Origin: JAOAIV01 sp038849555
GTDB lineage: Archaea > Thermoproteota > Bathyarchaeia > Bathyarchaeales > Bathycorpusculaceae
Assembly (NCBI GenBank): GCA_038849555.1
Contig: JAWCMT010000028.1
Coordinates: 1 to 19,843 of the forward strand
Direction: 5' to 3'
Length of the DNA stretch: 19,843 nt
Shown: one piece after another, positions 1 through 7,571 of the stretch
How positions within the stretch are numbered: the first letter of the stretch is position 1
How the letters are laid out: the number at the start of each line of letters is the position of its first letter
Made by a program: the position numbers and the translations under genes
The notes under the pieces: model-generated
Database searches by the model: none
Told to the model about the DNA's origin: nothing
What the model saw: the letters and a program-made list of their open reading frames with translations, nothing else

Positions 1-388
1 CGTCCACGGGGATCACGGCGTCTATCGGTCTAGCCGCGTAGGTATCAAACAAGTGAGCTTTGTCTCCGTACACAGTTTTCTTAACTTCATCTAAGTCTTG
101 ATAGTTTTTCAATGAGTTAATGCCGCCTATGGTCGCGCATGAACCGATAGCTACTACGATCTTCGCATTCTTTCTAATTTGCCGTAACCTGTCTTCATCT
201 TGAAGTCGCGTGCATGAGCCTTCAATGAAGGCTATGTCATAGTTGTCGCTGTGCTCTTTCATAACTTCTCTGAAACTTACCACTTCAACCTGCCCCAGAA
301 GGGTAAGCAACTCTTCTTCCAAATTAGCGATTTGCAACTGATCTCCTTCGCAACCTGCAAAATCAAAGAAAGCAACTTTTGGCTTCAT
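1..388 (-). CDS. [NiFe]-hydrogenase small subunit, group 3b/sulfhydrogenase delta-like (partial)
   Basis: This is the 5' part of a gene running off the left edge (129 codons visible). The protein begins MKPKVAFFDFAGCEGDQ, then LQIANLEEELLTLL, with FIEGSCT and later AIGSCATIGGI. This is the small-subunit fold that carries electrons from the Ni-Fe site by a proximal [4Fe-4S] cluster. The usual CxxC of the first cluster motif reads C13-E-G-D16, so the second cysteine is aspartate. A third cysteine is in GSCATIGG; the fourth lies off-window. Two adjacent ATGs are possible (ending at 391 and 388). I chose 388 because GGAGG lies 7 bases before it and only 4 before the other. The first ATG overlaps the stop of the upstream flavin/iron-sulfur gene, so the two are co-transcribed. 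The large subunit is expected next, outside the window. Family is confident; the 3b subgroup rests mainly on the partner gene. Confidence 0.85.
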   Translation of the reverse strand, partial: MKPKVAFFDFAGCEGDQLQIANLEEELLTLLGQVEVVSFREVMKEHSDNYDIAFIEGSCTRLQDEDRLRQIRKNAKIVVAIGSCATIGGINSLKNYQDLDEVKKTVYGDKAHLFDTYAARPIDAVIPVD

Positions 389-2304
389 CATAACGCCTCC
401 GGCACTCCTTTAATTTTTGAGTAATTGAATACTGGGCCGTCTTTACAGACATAGATCTGGTTGATCTGGCAGTGACCGCATTTTCCAACACCACACTTCA
501 TTCTCCGCTCAAGCGAGAGAATTATGTGATCGTCTGGAACCTTTCTGCTCTTTAGATCCGCGATAACGAACTTGTACATAATAGGTGGACCACATATTAT
601 TGCATAGGTGGTTTCTGGGTCAAAATTGACTTGGGGAATTAAAGTGGTGATAACGCCTATGTTGCCTTCCCACAGTTCGTTTTCAGGACACCAGTCAACA
701 GTAGGCTTGAATTCAACGTCATCTCTCTTTGCCAGCGCGAGCAGTTCATCGCCAAACAGTACCTCTTTTGGTTCTTTGCAACCGTAGAGCAAAATAACGC
801 GGCCATAGTGTTTTCTGTTATCTAGCACGTAGTTAAACAATGACCTTAGTGGTGCAATCCCAAGACCTCCTGCGATGAACAACAAATCTTTGCCCTTCAA
901 CTGTTCCGCGTCAAAACCTTTTCCAAATGGACCTCTGATTCCCACCTTGTCGCCTACGTTAAGTGCATGTAACTTGGTTGTTACGCTTCCTACTTTGCGT
1001 ACACACAGTTCAAATGTGCCCTTTTTGGTAGGTGGAGACGATATAGAAATCGGTGCCTCGCCAACGCCGAAAACCGAGACTTCAACAAATTGTCCTGGTT
1101 TATGATTTAAGTCGGTTCCATCGTCCAGTTTGATTTCAAACAATGTTTCCTTAGCGGTCATGGGCACTTTTTTAACGATGGTTGCCAGCTTAGGGACATA
1201 GTCTATGTTGCCTTCGGTTTGGATTTCCACTTGGGGCTCGGTGGCCGGCGTCACCTGCTCGCCCATTCTGCTGATTTCATAGTACATGTCGTTGAATAAT
1301 TTGACTGGGTTGGCTATGTCGGGAAGACAGTTTGAAGAGCATCTGCCGCAGCCTACGCATGAAATGAAACCGAATCTGTCGAAAAGGTATTTTCCCTTTT
1401 TGAAGTACCTGTGCCTGTATCTAGTCGGCCTTGTCGGGCGGAAGTTTTCTCCTGAAGCAATTTTGGCGAAGTCTTCTAGTAAGCATCCGTCCCATGTTCT
1501 TACTCTTTCGCCATACTCAAGTGCTAAGTCAGCTTGATCTTTAACGTCAAAGCAGTAGCATGTTGGGCATACCAGAACGCAAGAACCGCATGCCAAGCAT
1601 TTTTCTGCGTGTTTTTCCCAAAAACCGCTGTTTTCATAACTTTTACTCAGCAATTCGGGGATTAGCTCTGGTGGAAAGTCAAACTTTTGCTGAGCCATGT
1701 TCATTATTTCTCGCTTCTTCTGTCCGACGAGCTGTATGTCCCGGGCAAGAGCGGTTTTCACGTTCTTGGCATATTTATCAAGTAGTTCTTCTCCTTTCTG
1801 GGAGCCAACATTGATGGCGTATCTGTTTCCAAGGTCTGTTAGCATCAAGTCGTAACCATAGTCGATTACGGCGCAGCCCATGGCTGGTGCAAAACACCAT
1901 TTTGACATTTTTTGAATGTTGACCCCTATTATTGTGGATGATTGCCTTTTTTCAAAGTAGTAGGGGTCAGACTTTGTTTCTCTGAATATCTCGTCCATGT
2001 GCAGAAGCGCCACTATATCGTAGGGATGAACGCCAATAATGACCATGGGTTTAGCTTCTGTAGGGCTTTTGGCAGCGAATCCCTTTGCCAAATCATACGT
2101 AACCAGCGTTTCACGTTGAGGGAAAAAATACTTCTTAGGCGGAAGCATTGTTACATCATAATCCAACCGCAATTCGCCGGCTGATTCCAATGGACCGAAA
2201 GCGAATTTGTCTCCTTTTGCTTTGACTCCTATAATGTTCAAGGACTTATCTTTTATTAAGGCTTCAACAAAATTGACAAAGTCTTCTTTGGAAATTATGC
2301 GCAT
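388..2304 (-). CDS. Fused hydrogenase electron-transfer subunit: 4Fe-4S beta subunit plus FAD/NAD(P)-binding gamma subunit
   Basis: A 638-aa cytosolic protein joins two subunits that are separate in Pyrococcus sulfhydrogenases (HydB and HydG) and in anaerobic sulfite reductase (AsrA and AsrB). Residues 1-345 are HydB/AsrA-like, with two [4Fe-4S] motifs: C236, C239, C242, C246 and C316, C319, C322, C326. A linker follows at about 346-366. Residues 367-638 are a ferredoxin-reductase-like domain: FAD region KPGQFVEVSVFG with APISISSPP, nucleotide-binding region FIAGGLGIAPLRSL (477-489), CGPPIMYKF, and a C-terminal [2Fe-2S] motif CGVGKCGHC...C (604-620). It should pass electrons between NAD(P)H and the hydrogenase small subunit encoded just downstream (overlapping junction). 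The length is close to the sum of separate HydB and HydG. The start is ATG with GGGAG upstream and a TATA-like box at 2363-2372. No stop codon or N run occurs near the join. A sulfur or polysulfide reductase side activity, as in Pyrococcus, is possible. Confidence 0.9.
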   Translation of the reverse strand: MRIISKEDFVNFVEALIKDKSLNIIGVKAKGDKFAFGPLESAGELRLDYDVTMLPPKKYFFPQRETLVTYDLAKGFAAKSPTEAKPMVIIGVHPYDIVALLHMDEIFRETKSDPYYFEKRQSSTIIGVNIQKMSKWCFAPAMGCAVIDYGYDLMLTDLGNRYAINVGSQKGEELLDKYAKNVKTALARDIQLVGQKKREIMNMAQQKFDFPPELIPELLSKSYENSGFWEKHAEKCLACGSCVLVCPTCYCFDVKDQADLALEYGERVRTWDGCLLEDFAKIASGENFRPTRPTRYRHRYFKKGKYLFDRFGFISCVGCGRCSSNCLPDIANPVKLFNDMYYEISRMGEQVTPATEPQVEIQTEGNIDYVPKLATIVKKVPMTAKETLFEIKLDDGTDLNHKPGQFVEVSVFGVGEAPISISSPPTKKGTFELCVRKVGSVTTKLHALNVGDKVGIRGPFGKGFDAEQLKGKDLLFIAGGLGIAPLRSLFNYVLDNRKHYGRVILLYGCKEPKEVLFGDELLALAKRDDVEFKPTVDWCPENELWEGNIGVITTLIPQVNFDPETTYAIICGPPIMYKFVIADLKSRKVPDDHIILSLERRMKCGVGKCGHCQINQIYVCKDGPVFNYSKIKGVPEAL

Positions 2305-2408
2305 CTATATTCTCCCTTATTGCTCCTAATTGGGCAAAGTTATTGTAGATAATGCTTATTCGTAAAATTTAATCCTTTCTGATAATGCCTTTTTTTTTGG
2401 AATTGAAT

Positions 2409-2425
2409 CAGCGCATTCCGCGCTG
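2409..2425. repeat. Perfect inverted repeat CAGCGC-N5-GCGCTG
   Basis: Six-base perfect arms with spacer ATTCC form a hairpin or operator-like dyad in the divergent hydrogenase promoter region. It is followed on the plus strand by T-rich DNA, but no plus-strand gene precedes it, so an operator is more plausible than a terminator. Confidence 0.5.
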
Positions 2426-2455
2426 TTATGTTTTTAAAACTTTTTTTGTTAATCT

Positions 2456-2470
2456 GGGCAAATAATGCCC
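2456..2470. repeat. Perfect inverted repeat GGGCA-N5-TGCCC
   Basis: Five-base perfect arms with spacer AATAA. The flanking string TGGGCAAA recurs at 2331-2338 near the inferred start site of the leftward operon, so one factor may recognise both copies. The sequence is seen directly; the function is inferred. Confidence 0.4.
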
Positions 2471-2534
2471 GTTGTTGCTACTGTTTCCAAATTTTAATTT
2501 TCCAAGAAGATTTCGTGTTTTTTGTTGCTCATAG

Positions 2535-2543
2535 TTTATATAT
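2535..2543 (+). promoter_or_regulatory. TATA box of the hoxEFUYH-like operon
   Basis: TTTATATAT is the best archaeal TATA match between the divergent operons. It sits about 80 bases before the TTG start of the first gene, leaving a leader of roughly 58 bases. Confidence 0.5.
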
Positions 2544-2622
2544 CACAGTTTTTCACTACAGCACGAGATATGTGGGTGTGTTTAGACAATGCTTAACCCT
2601 CACCGATCTGGAGGTCTGATTT

Positions 2623-3105
2623 TTGTCAAAAGAGGATAATCGCCGAATGTTATTAGAAAAAGCATTGAAAGAATATGACTTTCAAGCAAGCGCTTTGCTA
2701 GAAATTCTCCACAGAGCTCAGGGGATCTACGGTTACTTGAGCAAAGACCTGCTGATGGATATAGCTCAGTCGCTGCATTTGCCACCGAGCACNNNNNNNN
2801 NNGTAGCAACTTTCTACAGTTTCTTCAACCTAGAAAAGCCAGGTGAACATGTAGTTACAGGATGTCTCGGTACGGCTTGCTACGTGAAGGGTAGCGAGCA
2901 AATTATGCAAGCAATCGAGCAGGAATTTAATGTAAAAAGAGGCAGCACAACTGCGGATGGAAAGCTGTCGCTGTTCGTGACGCGATGCATTGGTGCATGC
3001 GCACTGTCGCCTGCAATAATCATAGACGAGGAAGTTATTGGTAAAGCAACGAAAGAGGTTGTAATAGAAAGAATCCGACAGTTACTTGGAGGTTCAAAAC
3101 AGTGA
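2623..3105 (+). CDS. hoxE: NAD-reducing hydrogenase subunit HoxE-like (NuoE/24-kDa [2Fe-2S] family)
   Basis: This 160-aa thioredoxin-fold [2Fe-2S] protein has cluster ligands C81 and C86 (CLGTAC) and C122 and C126 (CIGAC), as in NuoE/HoxE. It would relay electrons within the diaphorase module. Translation starts at TTG: GGAGGT at 2610-2615 is 7 bases upstream and no ATG is better placed. Ten Ns at 2793-2802 replace three codons and part of a fourth (residues 57-60) between PPS and VATFYSFF. The frame continues cleanly on the far side, and the number of missing residues matches the normal family spacing in that conserved segment, so the gap length looks right. Its stop overlaps the GTG start of the next gene, making it first in a five-gene operon. 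Confidence 0.9.
   Translation: MSKEDNRRMLLEKALKEYDFQASALLEILHRAQGIYGYLSKDLLMDIAQSLHLPPSXXXXVATFYSFFNLEKPGEHVVTGCLGTACYVKGSEQIMQAIEQEFNVKRGSTTADGKLSLFVTRCIGACALSPAIIIDEEVIGKATKEVVIERIRQLLGGSKQ
2793..2802. other. Assembly gap (10 Ns)
   Basis: A run of ten N bases lies inside the hoxE-like gene. The reading frame and the expected residue spacing are both kept across it. Confidence 0.99.
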
Positions 3106-4748
3106 AACTTGCTGATCTGCAGAAAATTGCTGAACAAGAAGTTGACTTTCAAAGAGCCTACAAATACAGAATAAACGTCTGTTGCTCAAGCGGCTGCATG
3201 CCACTAGGCGCTTTAAAAGTTTTAGAAGCATTCGAAAAGGCAGTAAAGGAGTTCGGTGTTGAAAAAGAATGCAAAGTTGCTCGCACAGGCTGCCCAGGCA
3301 CATGCTCAGTGGGTCCAGTTGTTGTAATTGAGCCGGGAGACTACCTTTACCAGAACGTCACTCCTGAAAAAGCGCGGGAAATAGTTAGAGACCACATCGT
3401 TTTGGGCTTGCCAGCGAAGGATATGCTTTACAGCAACGAGCAGTTCTTTAAGAAGCAAAAGCGTCTGATTCTAAGGAATGCTGGCAAAATTGATCCCTAC
3501 AGAATTCAAGATTACATTGCAATGGGCGGATACGCCGCGCTTGCGAAATGCTTGGCAACTATGACTCCTCAAGGCGTAATCTACGAAGTTCTCACAAGCG
3601 GGCTAAGAGGCCGTGGAGGCGCTGGTTTTCCAACAGGGCAAAAATGGAACCTTGTAGCAAGGGCACATGGCTCACCAAAATACATTGTAGCCAACTTGGA
3701 CGAAGGAGACCCTGGCGTATTTGCAAACCGAACCCTAGCTGAAGCTGATCCGCATGCTATCCTTGAGGGCATGGCAATAGCCGCTTTTGCAGTAGGCGCA
3801 GAGAAAGGTTACATTTACATAAGAGCCGAGTATCCCCTGGCTATCCAAACTTTACAGAGAGCAATTACTCAAGCGCGCTCAATGTCCCTTCTAGGCAACA
3901 ACATTCTTGAAACTTCTTTCAAATTTGACATCGAACTTAGGCTAGGCGCTGGCGCATTCGTCGCTGGGGAAGAAACCGCTATACTCGCCTCCATCGAAGG
4001 TAGACGCGCCATGCCACGCCCACGCCCGCCTTATCCTGCAAATTCGGGATTGTGGGGTAAACCGACGCTGATACAGAACGTTGAGACCTTGGCGAATATT
4101 CCTCTGATAATCATGAACGGCGGCTTATGGTTCTCCAAAATTGGCACACCAAAATGCACTGGCACTAAATGTTTCTCCTTAACAGGCAAAGTCAATACTC
4201 CAGGCCTAATAGAAGTGCCTATGGGCATCACGCTTAGAGAAGTAGTTTTCGACATAGGCGGAGGCGTACCGAAAGGCCGAAAGTTTAAGGCGGTCTTAGT
4301 CGGCGGTCCTTCAGGCGGCTGCATTCCTGAAACCCACATCGATCAGCCTATCGATTACGAGTCTCTGAAGAATCTCGGCGCAATCATGGGGTCAGGCGGC
4401 ATAGTGGTGCTCGATGACCAGTCATGCATGGTGGACACCGCCAAGTTCTTCACAGAATTCTGTGTCGACGAATCCTGCGGCAAATGCACACCCTGCCGTG
4501 TAGGGCTCACAAAGATAAAGGGAATTTACGATGCCATCACCCAGGGTAACGGAAGAATGGAGGACATCGCCATACTGGAGAAAACTAGCGTTTTTATCAG
4601 GGACGCTAGCCTCTGTGGTCTTGGGCAAACAGCGCCTAACCCTGTTCTTACCACCTTAAGATACTTCAAAGACGAATATATCCAGCATATCAAGGACAAA
4701 AAATGTCCTGCTGGCCGTTGCTTCAAAACAAAGGAGGGTGAACAATGA
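3102..4748 (+). CDS. hoxF: NAD-reducing hydrogenase diaphorase subunit HoxF-like (NuoF family)
   Basis: This 548-aa NADH/FMN-binding diaphorase subunit exchanges electrons with NAD(H). Domains in order: an N-terminal thioredoxin-like [2Fe-2S] domain (ligands C27, C32, C64, C68), the FMN/NADH-binding fold with GLRGRGGAGFPTGQKW at 167-182 and NLDEGDPG at 198-205, an SLBB region (about 360-440), and a C-terminal [4Fe-4S] site (C459, C462, C465, C505). The protein ends shortly after a CPAGRC motif. The extra two-cluster ferredoxin tail found in HydB-type subunits of bifurcating hydrogenases is therefore absent, which favours the simple Hox-type diaphorase. The start is GTG at 3102 with GGAGGT 8 bases upstream, overlapping the previous TGA. 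The cofactor is predicted to be NAD; NADP has not been excluded. Confidence 0.93.
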   Translation: MKLADLQKIAEQEVDFQRAYKYRINVCCSSGCMPLGALKVLEAFEKAVKEFGVEKECKVARTGCPGTCSVGPVVVIEPGDYLYQNVTPEKAREIVRDHIVLGLPAKDMLYSNEQFFKKQKRLILRNAGKIDPYRIQDYIAMGGYAALAKCLATMTPQGVIYEVLTSGLRGRGGAGFPTGQKWNLVARAHGSPKYIVANLDEGDPGVFANRTLAEADPHAILEGMAIAAFAVGAEKGYIYIRAEYPLAIQTLQRAITQARSMSLLGNNILETSFKFDIELRLGAGAFVAGEETAILASIEGRRAMPRPRPPYPANSGLWGKPTLIQNVETLANIPLIIMNGGLWFSKIGTPKCTGTKCFSLTGKVNTPGLIEVPMGITLREVVFDIGGGVPKGRKFKAVLVGGPSGGCIPETHIDQPIDYESLKNLGAIMGSGGIVVLDDQSCMVDTAKFFTEFCVDESCGKCTPCRVGLTKIKGIYDAITQGNGRMEDIAILEKTSVFIRDASLCGLGQTAPNPVLTTLRYFKDEYIQHIKDKKCPAGRCFKTKEGEQ

Positions 4749-5452
4749 GCGCATTAACTGTTAAGTTGAAAATAGATAACGTTGAAGTCGAAGTGCCTGA
4801 AGGCACAACTATTCTGAAAGCTGCCCGAGATAACGGAATTGAAATTCCAACTTTATGCGCTTTAGAAGGCTTAACCAGCTACGGCGGATGCCGCCTATGC
4901 CTAGTCGAAGTTAAGGGTGCTCCTAAGCTCTTCCCTGCTTGCACAACACCCGTGAGCGCCGGCATGGAGGTCATAACGAATTCTGAGCAGCTCCGCGAGT
5001 ACCGTAAGATGATTATTCAACTTCTTCTTTCAGAAAGAACGCATGTCTGCTCTGTTTGCGTTGCAAACGATCACTGTGAGCTACAGAGCTTAGCAAACAA
5101 ATTAGGTGTTGACCACTCAATCTTCGAGCGCAACTGGACCAAGAAGGAGCTTGATTCGTCGCATGACTTTCTTGTTATCGATAGAAACCGCTGTATATTG
5201 TGCACGCGATGCATAAGGGTTTGCGACGAAATAGAAGGCGTTCACACGCTGGATTTGAAACAGCGAGGTAGAAAGGCTGAAATTATCATGGATCTGGACG
5301 AGAATTGGGCGAACTCTTGTTCTTGCACATCATGCAGGAAATGCGCCAAAGTCTGCCCAGTAGGCGCCATCTACATTGAGGGTGAACCCATCACGCGCAC
5401 TAAGAACAAGGATGTTGCTGAATTCATAATGACAAGGAGACTTAAGAAATGA
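4745..5452 (+). CDS. hoxU: NAD-reducing hydrogenase subunit HoxU-like (NuoG N-terminal family)
   Basis: This 235-aa iron-sulfur relay protein bridges the diaphorase and hydrogenase modules. It has a plant-type [2Fe-2S] site (C38, C49, C52, C66), a His-Cys3 [4Fe-4S] site around HVCSVCVANDHC (H100 or a nearby His, with C102, C105, C111), and two ferredoxin-type clusters (C150, C153, C156, C160 and C194, C197, C200, C204). The large molybdopterin-like C-terminal domain of true NuoG is absent, as in HoxU. ATG overlaps the stop of hoxF (ATGA), with GGAGGGTG just upstream. Confidence 0.93.
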   Translation: MSALTVKLKIDNVEVEVPEGTTILKAARDNGIEIPTLCALEGLTSYGGCRLCLVEVKGAPKLFPACTTPVSAGMEVITNSEQLREYRKMIIQLLLSERTHVCSVCVANDHCELQSLANKLGVDHSIFERNWTKKELDSSHDFLVIDRNRCILCTRCIRVCDEIEGVHTLDLKQRGRKAEIIMDLDENWANSCSCTSCRKCAKVCPVGAIYIEGEPITRTKNKDVAEFIMTRRLKK

Positions 5453-5991
5453 GCACACAAGAAAAAATCCGAGTTGCAACTATTTGGCTCAGCGGCTGTT
5501 CAGGCTGCCACATGTCATTTCTCGACCAAGACGAGTTAATTCTAGAACTGGCTAAAAAAATCCAAGTGGTCTACAGCCCGCTTGTGGACATTAAGACCTT
5601 CCCAGAAAACGTTGACGTAACCCTCATTGAAGGCGCAGTTGCGAACGAGGAGCAGCAGAGCCTACTTAAAGAGGCGCGTTCCAAAACAAAGATTTTGATT
5701 TCTCTTGGCGATTGTGCAGTGACGGGAAATGTTCCTGCTTTGAGGAACGCGTGGAGCGACAGTGCCAAACTGGTTCTGGAGCGGGCATACGTGGAAAATG
5801 CAGACGTAAACAAGCAAGTCCCGACAGAAGTTCCTGAACTGCTGGAGAAGGTTAGACCATTGCATGAAGTTGTGAAAGTAGATTACTTCATTCCTGGGTG
5901 CCCGCCGTCTGCCACCGTCATAAATTATGTGTTAACTGAACTTCTGGCTGGAAGGACTCCTAACATGGAAGGTAGATCAAAGTATGGGTGA
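5449..5991 (+). CDS. hoxY: NAD-reducing [NiFe]-hydrogenase small subunit HoxY-like
   Basis: This 180-aa small subunit docks on HoxH and holds one proximal [4Fe-4S] cluster. Ligands are C17 and C20 (SGCSGCHMSFLD), C89 (LGDCAVTGN) and C151 (IPGCPPSA). The short length, with no medial or distal cluster domain and no Tat signal, fits a cytosolic HoxY. All four cysteines are intact, unlike the small subunit of the divergent operon, where one is aspartate. ATG overlaps the hoxU stop (ATGA). Confidence 0.93.
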   Translation: MSTQEKIRVATIWLSGCSGCHMSFLDQDELILELAKKIQVVYSPLVDIKTFPENVDVTLIEGAVANEEQQSLLKEARSKTKILISLGDCAVTGNVPALRNAWSDSAKLVLERAYVENADVNKQVPTEVPELLEKVRPLHEVVKVDYFIPGCPPSATVINYVLTELLAGRTPNMEGRSKYG

Positions 5992-7429
5992 GGAAAAGAA
6001 AATGAATAAAGAAATCGTTATACATCCAGTTACACGGATAGAGGGCCATGCCAAAGTAACTATACATCTGGGCAAAGACGACTCTGTTAAAGAGGCACGT
6101 TTCCACGTCATTGACTTCAGAGGCTTCGAGAAATTCAGCGAAGGCCGCCCGTTCTATGAAATGCCAGGCATAACTTCAAGATCATGCGGCATCTGCCCTG
6201 TTAGTCACCTGCTGGCTTCAGCAAAGGCATGCGACGCGATTGTTGGTGTAAAACCGCCTAAAACCGCCATTCTACTACGCCGCCTGATGCATATGGGGCA
6301 AATGATTCAATCACATGCGTTGAGCTTCTTCCACCTTTCCGCACCAGACCTGCTGCTGGGCATGGACGCAAGTCCAGAAACAAGAAACATTTTCGGTTTA
6401 ATCGAGAAGAAGCCTGACCTGGCTATTCAAGGCGTCAAACTGCGAAAGTTCGGACAAGAAATCATCGAAAAAGTTGCTGGTAAACGCATTCACTCCTATG
6501 ACTGGATAATTCCAGGCGGCGCAAAGTGGCCTCTATCCAAGGAAAACGCCGACTTTATTCGCTCTAACCTGCCTGAAGCAATGGACATCGCGCTTAAAAC
6601 ACTTAAAATGTTCAAGAGTTCTATGCAGGGATTCGAGGAGGAAGTGGAGAACTTCGGCAACTTCCCAACCTACTACTTGGGCCTGGTAACGCCGAAGGGC
6701 GGGCTGGAGCATTACGATGGCAAGATACGCATAGTCGACGCTGAAGGCAAAATCGTAGCTGACCAACTTGACCCCGATGCCTATCAAGAGTATATTGGCG
6801 AGGCTGTTGAACCATGGTCTTACATGAAGTTCCCATATTACAAGCCGCTTGGGTATCCAGACGGAATTTACCGCGTCGGCCCATTAGCTCGGCTTAACAT
6901 CGCTTCACACTGTGGCACCCCATTAGCGGATGAAGAGCTTAAGGAGTTCAAGAAACTCGGCAAAAACGGCGTGGTTCAAAGCACTTTCCACTATCACTAT
7001 GCGCGGCTTATTGAGATTCTCTTCTGCCTCGAGACCGTGAAAGAGCTTCTTGAAGACCCAGCCCTACTTTCAGAACGTGTAAGCTCCAAAGCCTCCGTCA
7101 ACAACGAGCAAGGCGTCGGCGTGGCTGAAGCTCCGCGTGGAACATTGATTCATCACTACAAGGTTGACCCGCAAGGCAGGATTTTGTGGGCTAATTTAAT
7201 CATCGCCACGGAGCATAACAACTTGGCTTTCAACAAAGCCGTAACGCAAGTTGCAAAGAAGTACGTGAAAGCAAAGCAGCTGCAGGAAGGCATGCTCAAC
7301 AGGGTTGAAGCTGTTATCCGTGCGTTTGATCCCTGCTTAAGCTGTGCAACGCATGCCGTGGGGCAAATGCCCCTGAGAGTGCAGCTAATTGACGCAGAAG
7401 GTCGTCTTGTAGATCAAAAAGCCCGCTGA
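5984..7429 (+). CDS. hoxH: NAD-reducing [NiFe]-hydrogenase large (catalytic) subunit HoxH-like
   Basis: This 481-aa protein holds the Ni-Fe active site. The N-terminal ligand motif is RSCGICPVSH (C68, C71) and the C-terminal one DPCLSCATH (C451, C454, H457). The segments FRGFEKFSEGRPFYEM, PGITSRSCGICPVSHLL and MGQMIQSHALSFFHLS are very close to what I recall of cyanobacterial HoxH, supporting group 3d. Residues 458-481 form a C-terminal extension after the final His, which a maturation endopeptidase should remove; no such protease or hyp gene lies in the window. The start at 5984 overlaps hoxY by 8 bases. An in-frame ATG at 6002 with GGTGAGG upstream is an equally good alternative (475 aa). 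Confidence 0.95.
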   Translation: MGEEKKMNKEIVIHPVTRIEGHAKVTIHLGKDDSVKEARFHVIDFRGFEKFSEGRPFYEMPGITSRSCGICPVSHLLASAKACDAIVGVKPPKTAILLRRLMHMGQMIQSHALSFFHLSAPDLLLGMDASPETRNIFGLIEKKPDLAIQGVKLRKFGQEIIEKVAGKRIHSYDWIIPGGAKWPLSKENADFIRSNLPEAMDIALKTLKMFKSSMQGFEEEVENFGNFPTYYLGLVTPKGGLEHYDGKIRIVDAEGKIVADQLDPDAYQEYIGEAVEPWSYMKFPYYKPLGYPDGIYRVGPLARLNIASHCGTPLADEELKEFKKLGKNGVVQSTFHYHYARLIEILFCLETVKELLEDPALLSERVSSKASVNNEQGVGVAEAPRGTLIHHYKVDPQGRILWANLIIATEHNNLAFNKAVTQVAKKYVKAKQLQEGMLNRVEAVIRAFDPCLSCATHAVGQMPLRVQLIDAEGRLVDQKAR

Positions 7430-7448
7430 TTCAGCTGGCTTCAATCTT

Positions 7449-7466
7449 CCCTATTTTATTTTTGAT
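7449..7466 (+). terminator. Possible T-rich terminator after hoxH
   Basis: A pyrimidine/T-rich stretch (CTATTTTATTTTTG) about 20 bases after the hoxH stop resembles archaeal termination sites. There is no strong hairpin. Confidence 0.3.
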
Positions 7467-7571
7467 AATTGTTCACTTCGTTGCAGATAGCTAAGGTTTA
7501 ATTTTTACGTGGTTTGAAGCCCACCGTAGCCGATTTATGTTAAATGTAATTCATTATAAAAAGTGGCTGCT

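Larger units (their letters stand above)
2305..2622. promoter_or_regulatory. Divergent promoter region between the two hydrogenase operons
   Basis: This 318-bp gene-free stretch separates two divergent operons. Rightward, a TATA box TTTATATAT lies at 2535-2543, giving an inferred start near 2565 and a leader of about 58 bases with GGAGGT just before the TTG start. Leftward, an AT-rich box at 2363-2372 (TTAAATTTTA on the minus strand) would give a start near 2340. Between them are two perfect inverted repeats with 5-base spacers: CAGCGC at 2409-2414 with GCGCTG at 2420-2425, and GGGCA at 2456-2460 with TGCCC at 2466-2470. T-runs are present at 2390-2398 and 2442-2448. I see no credible gene here. 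Regulatory function is inference. Confidence 0.55.

Noticed and set aside
2442..2470. SurR-like (GTTnnnAAC) sulfur-response site
   Set aside because: I searched the hydrogenase promoter region by eye and found no GTTnnnAAC.
2428..2619. 63-codon plus-strand frame in the hydrogenase promoter region
   Set aside because: AT-rich, crosses the TATA box, and has no family resemblance or ribosome site.
4700..4748. Electron-bifurcating (HydABC-like) hydrogenase instead of Hox type
   Set aside because: The HoxF-like subunit lacks the C-terminal two-cluster ferredoxin domain, and the catalytic subunits are [NiFe] HoxY/HoxH, not [FeFe].
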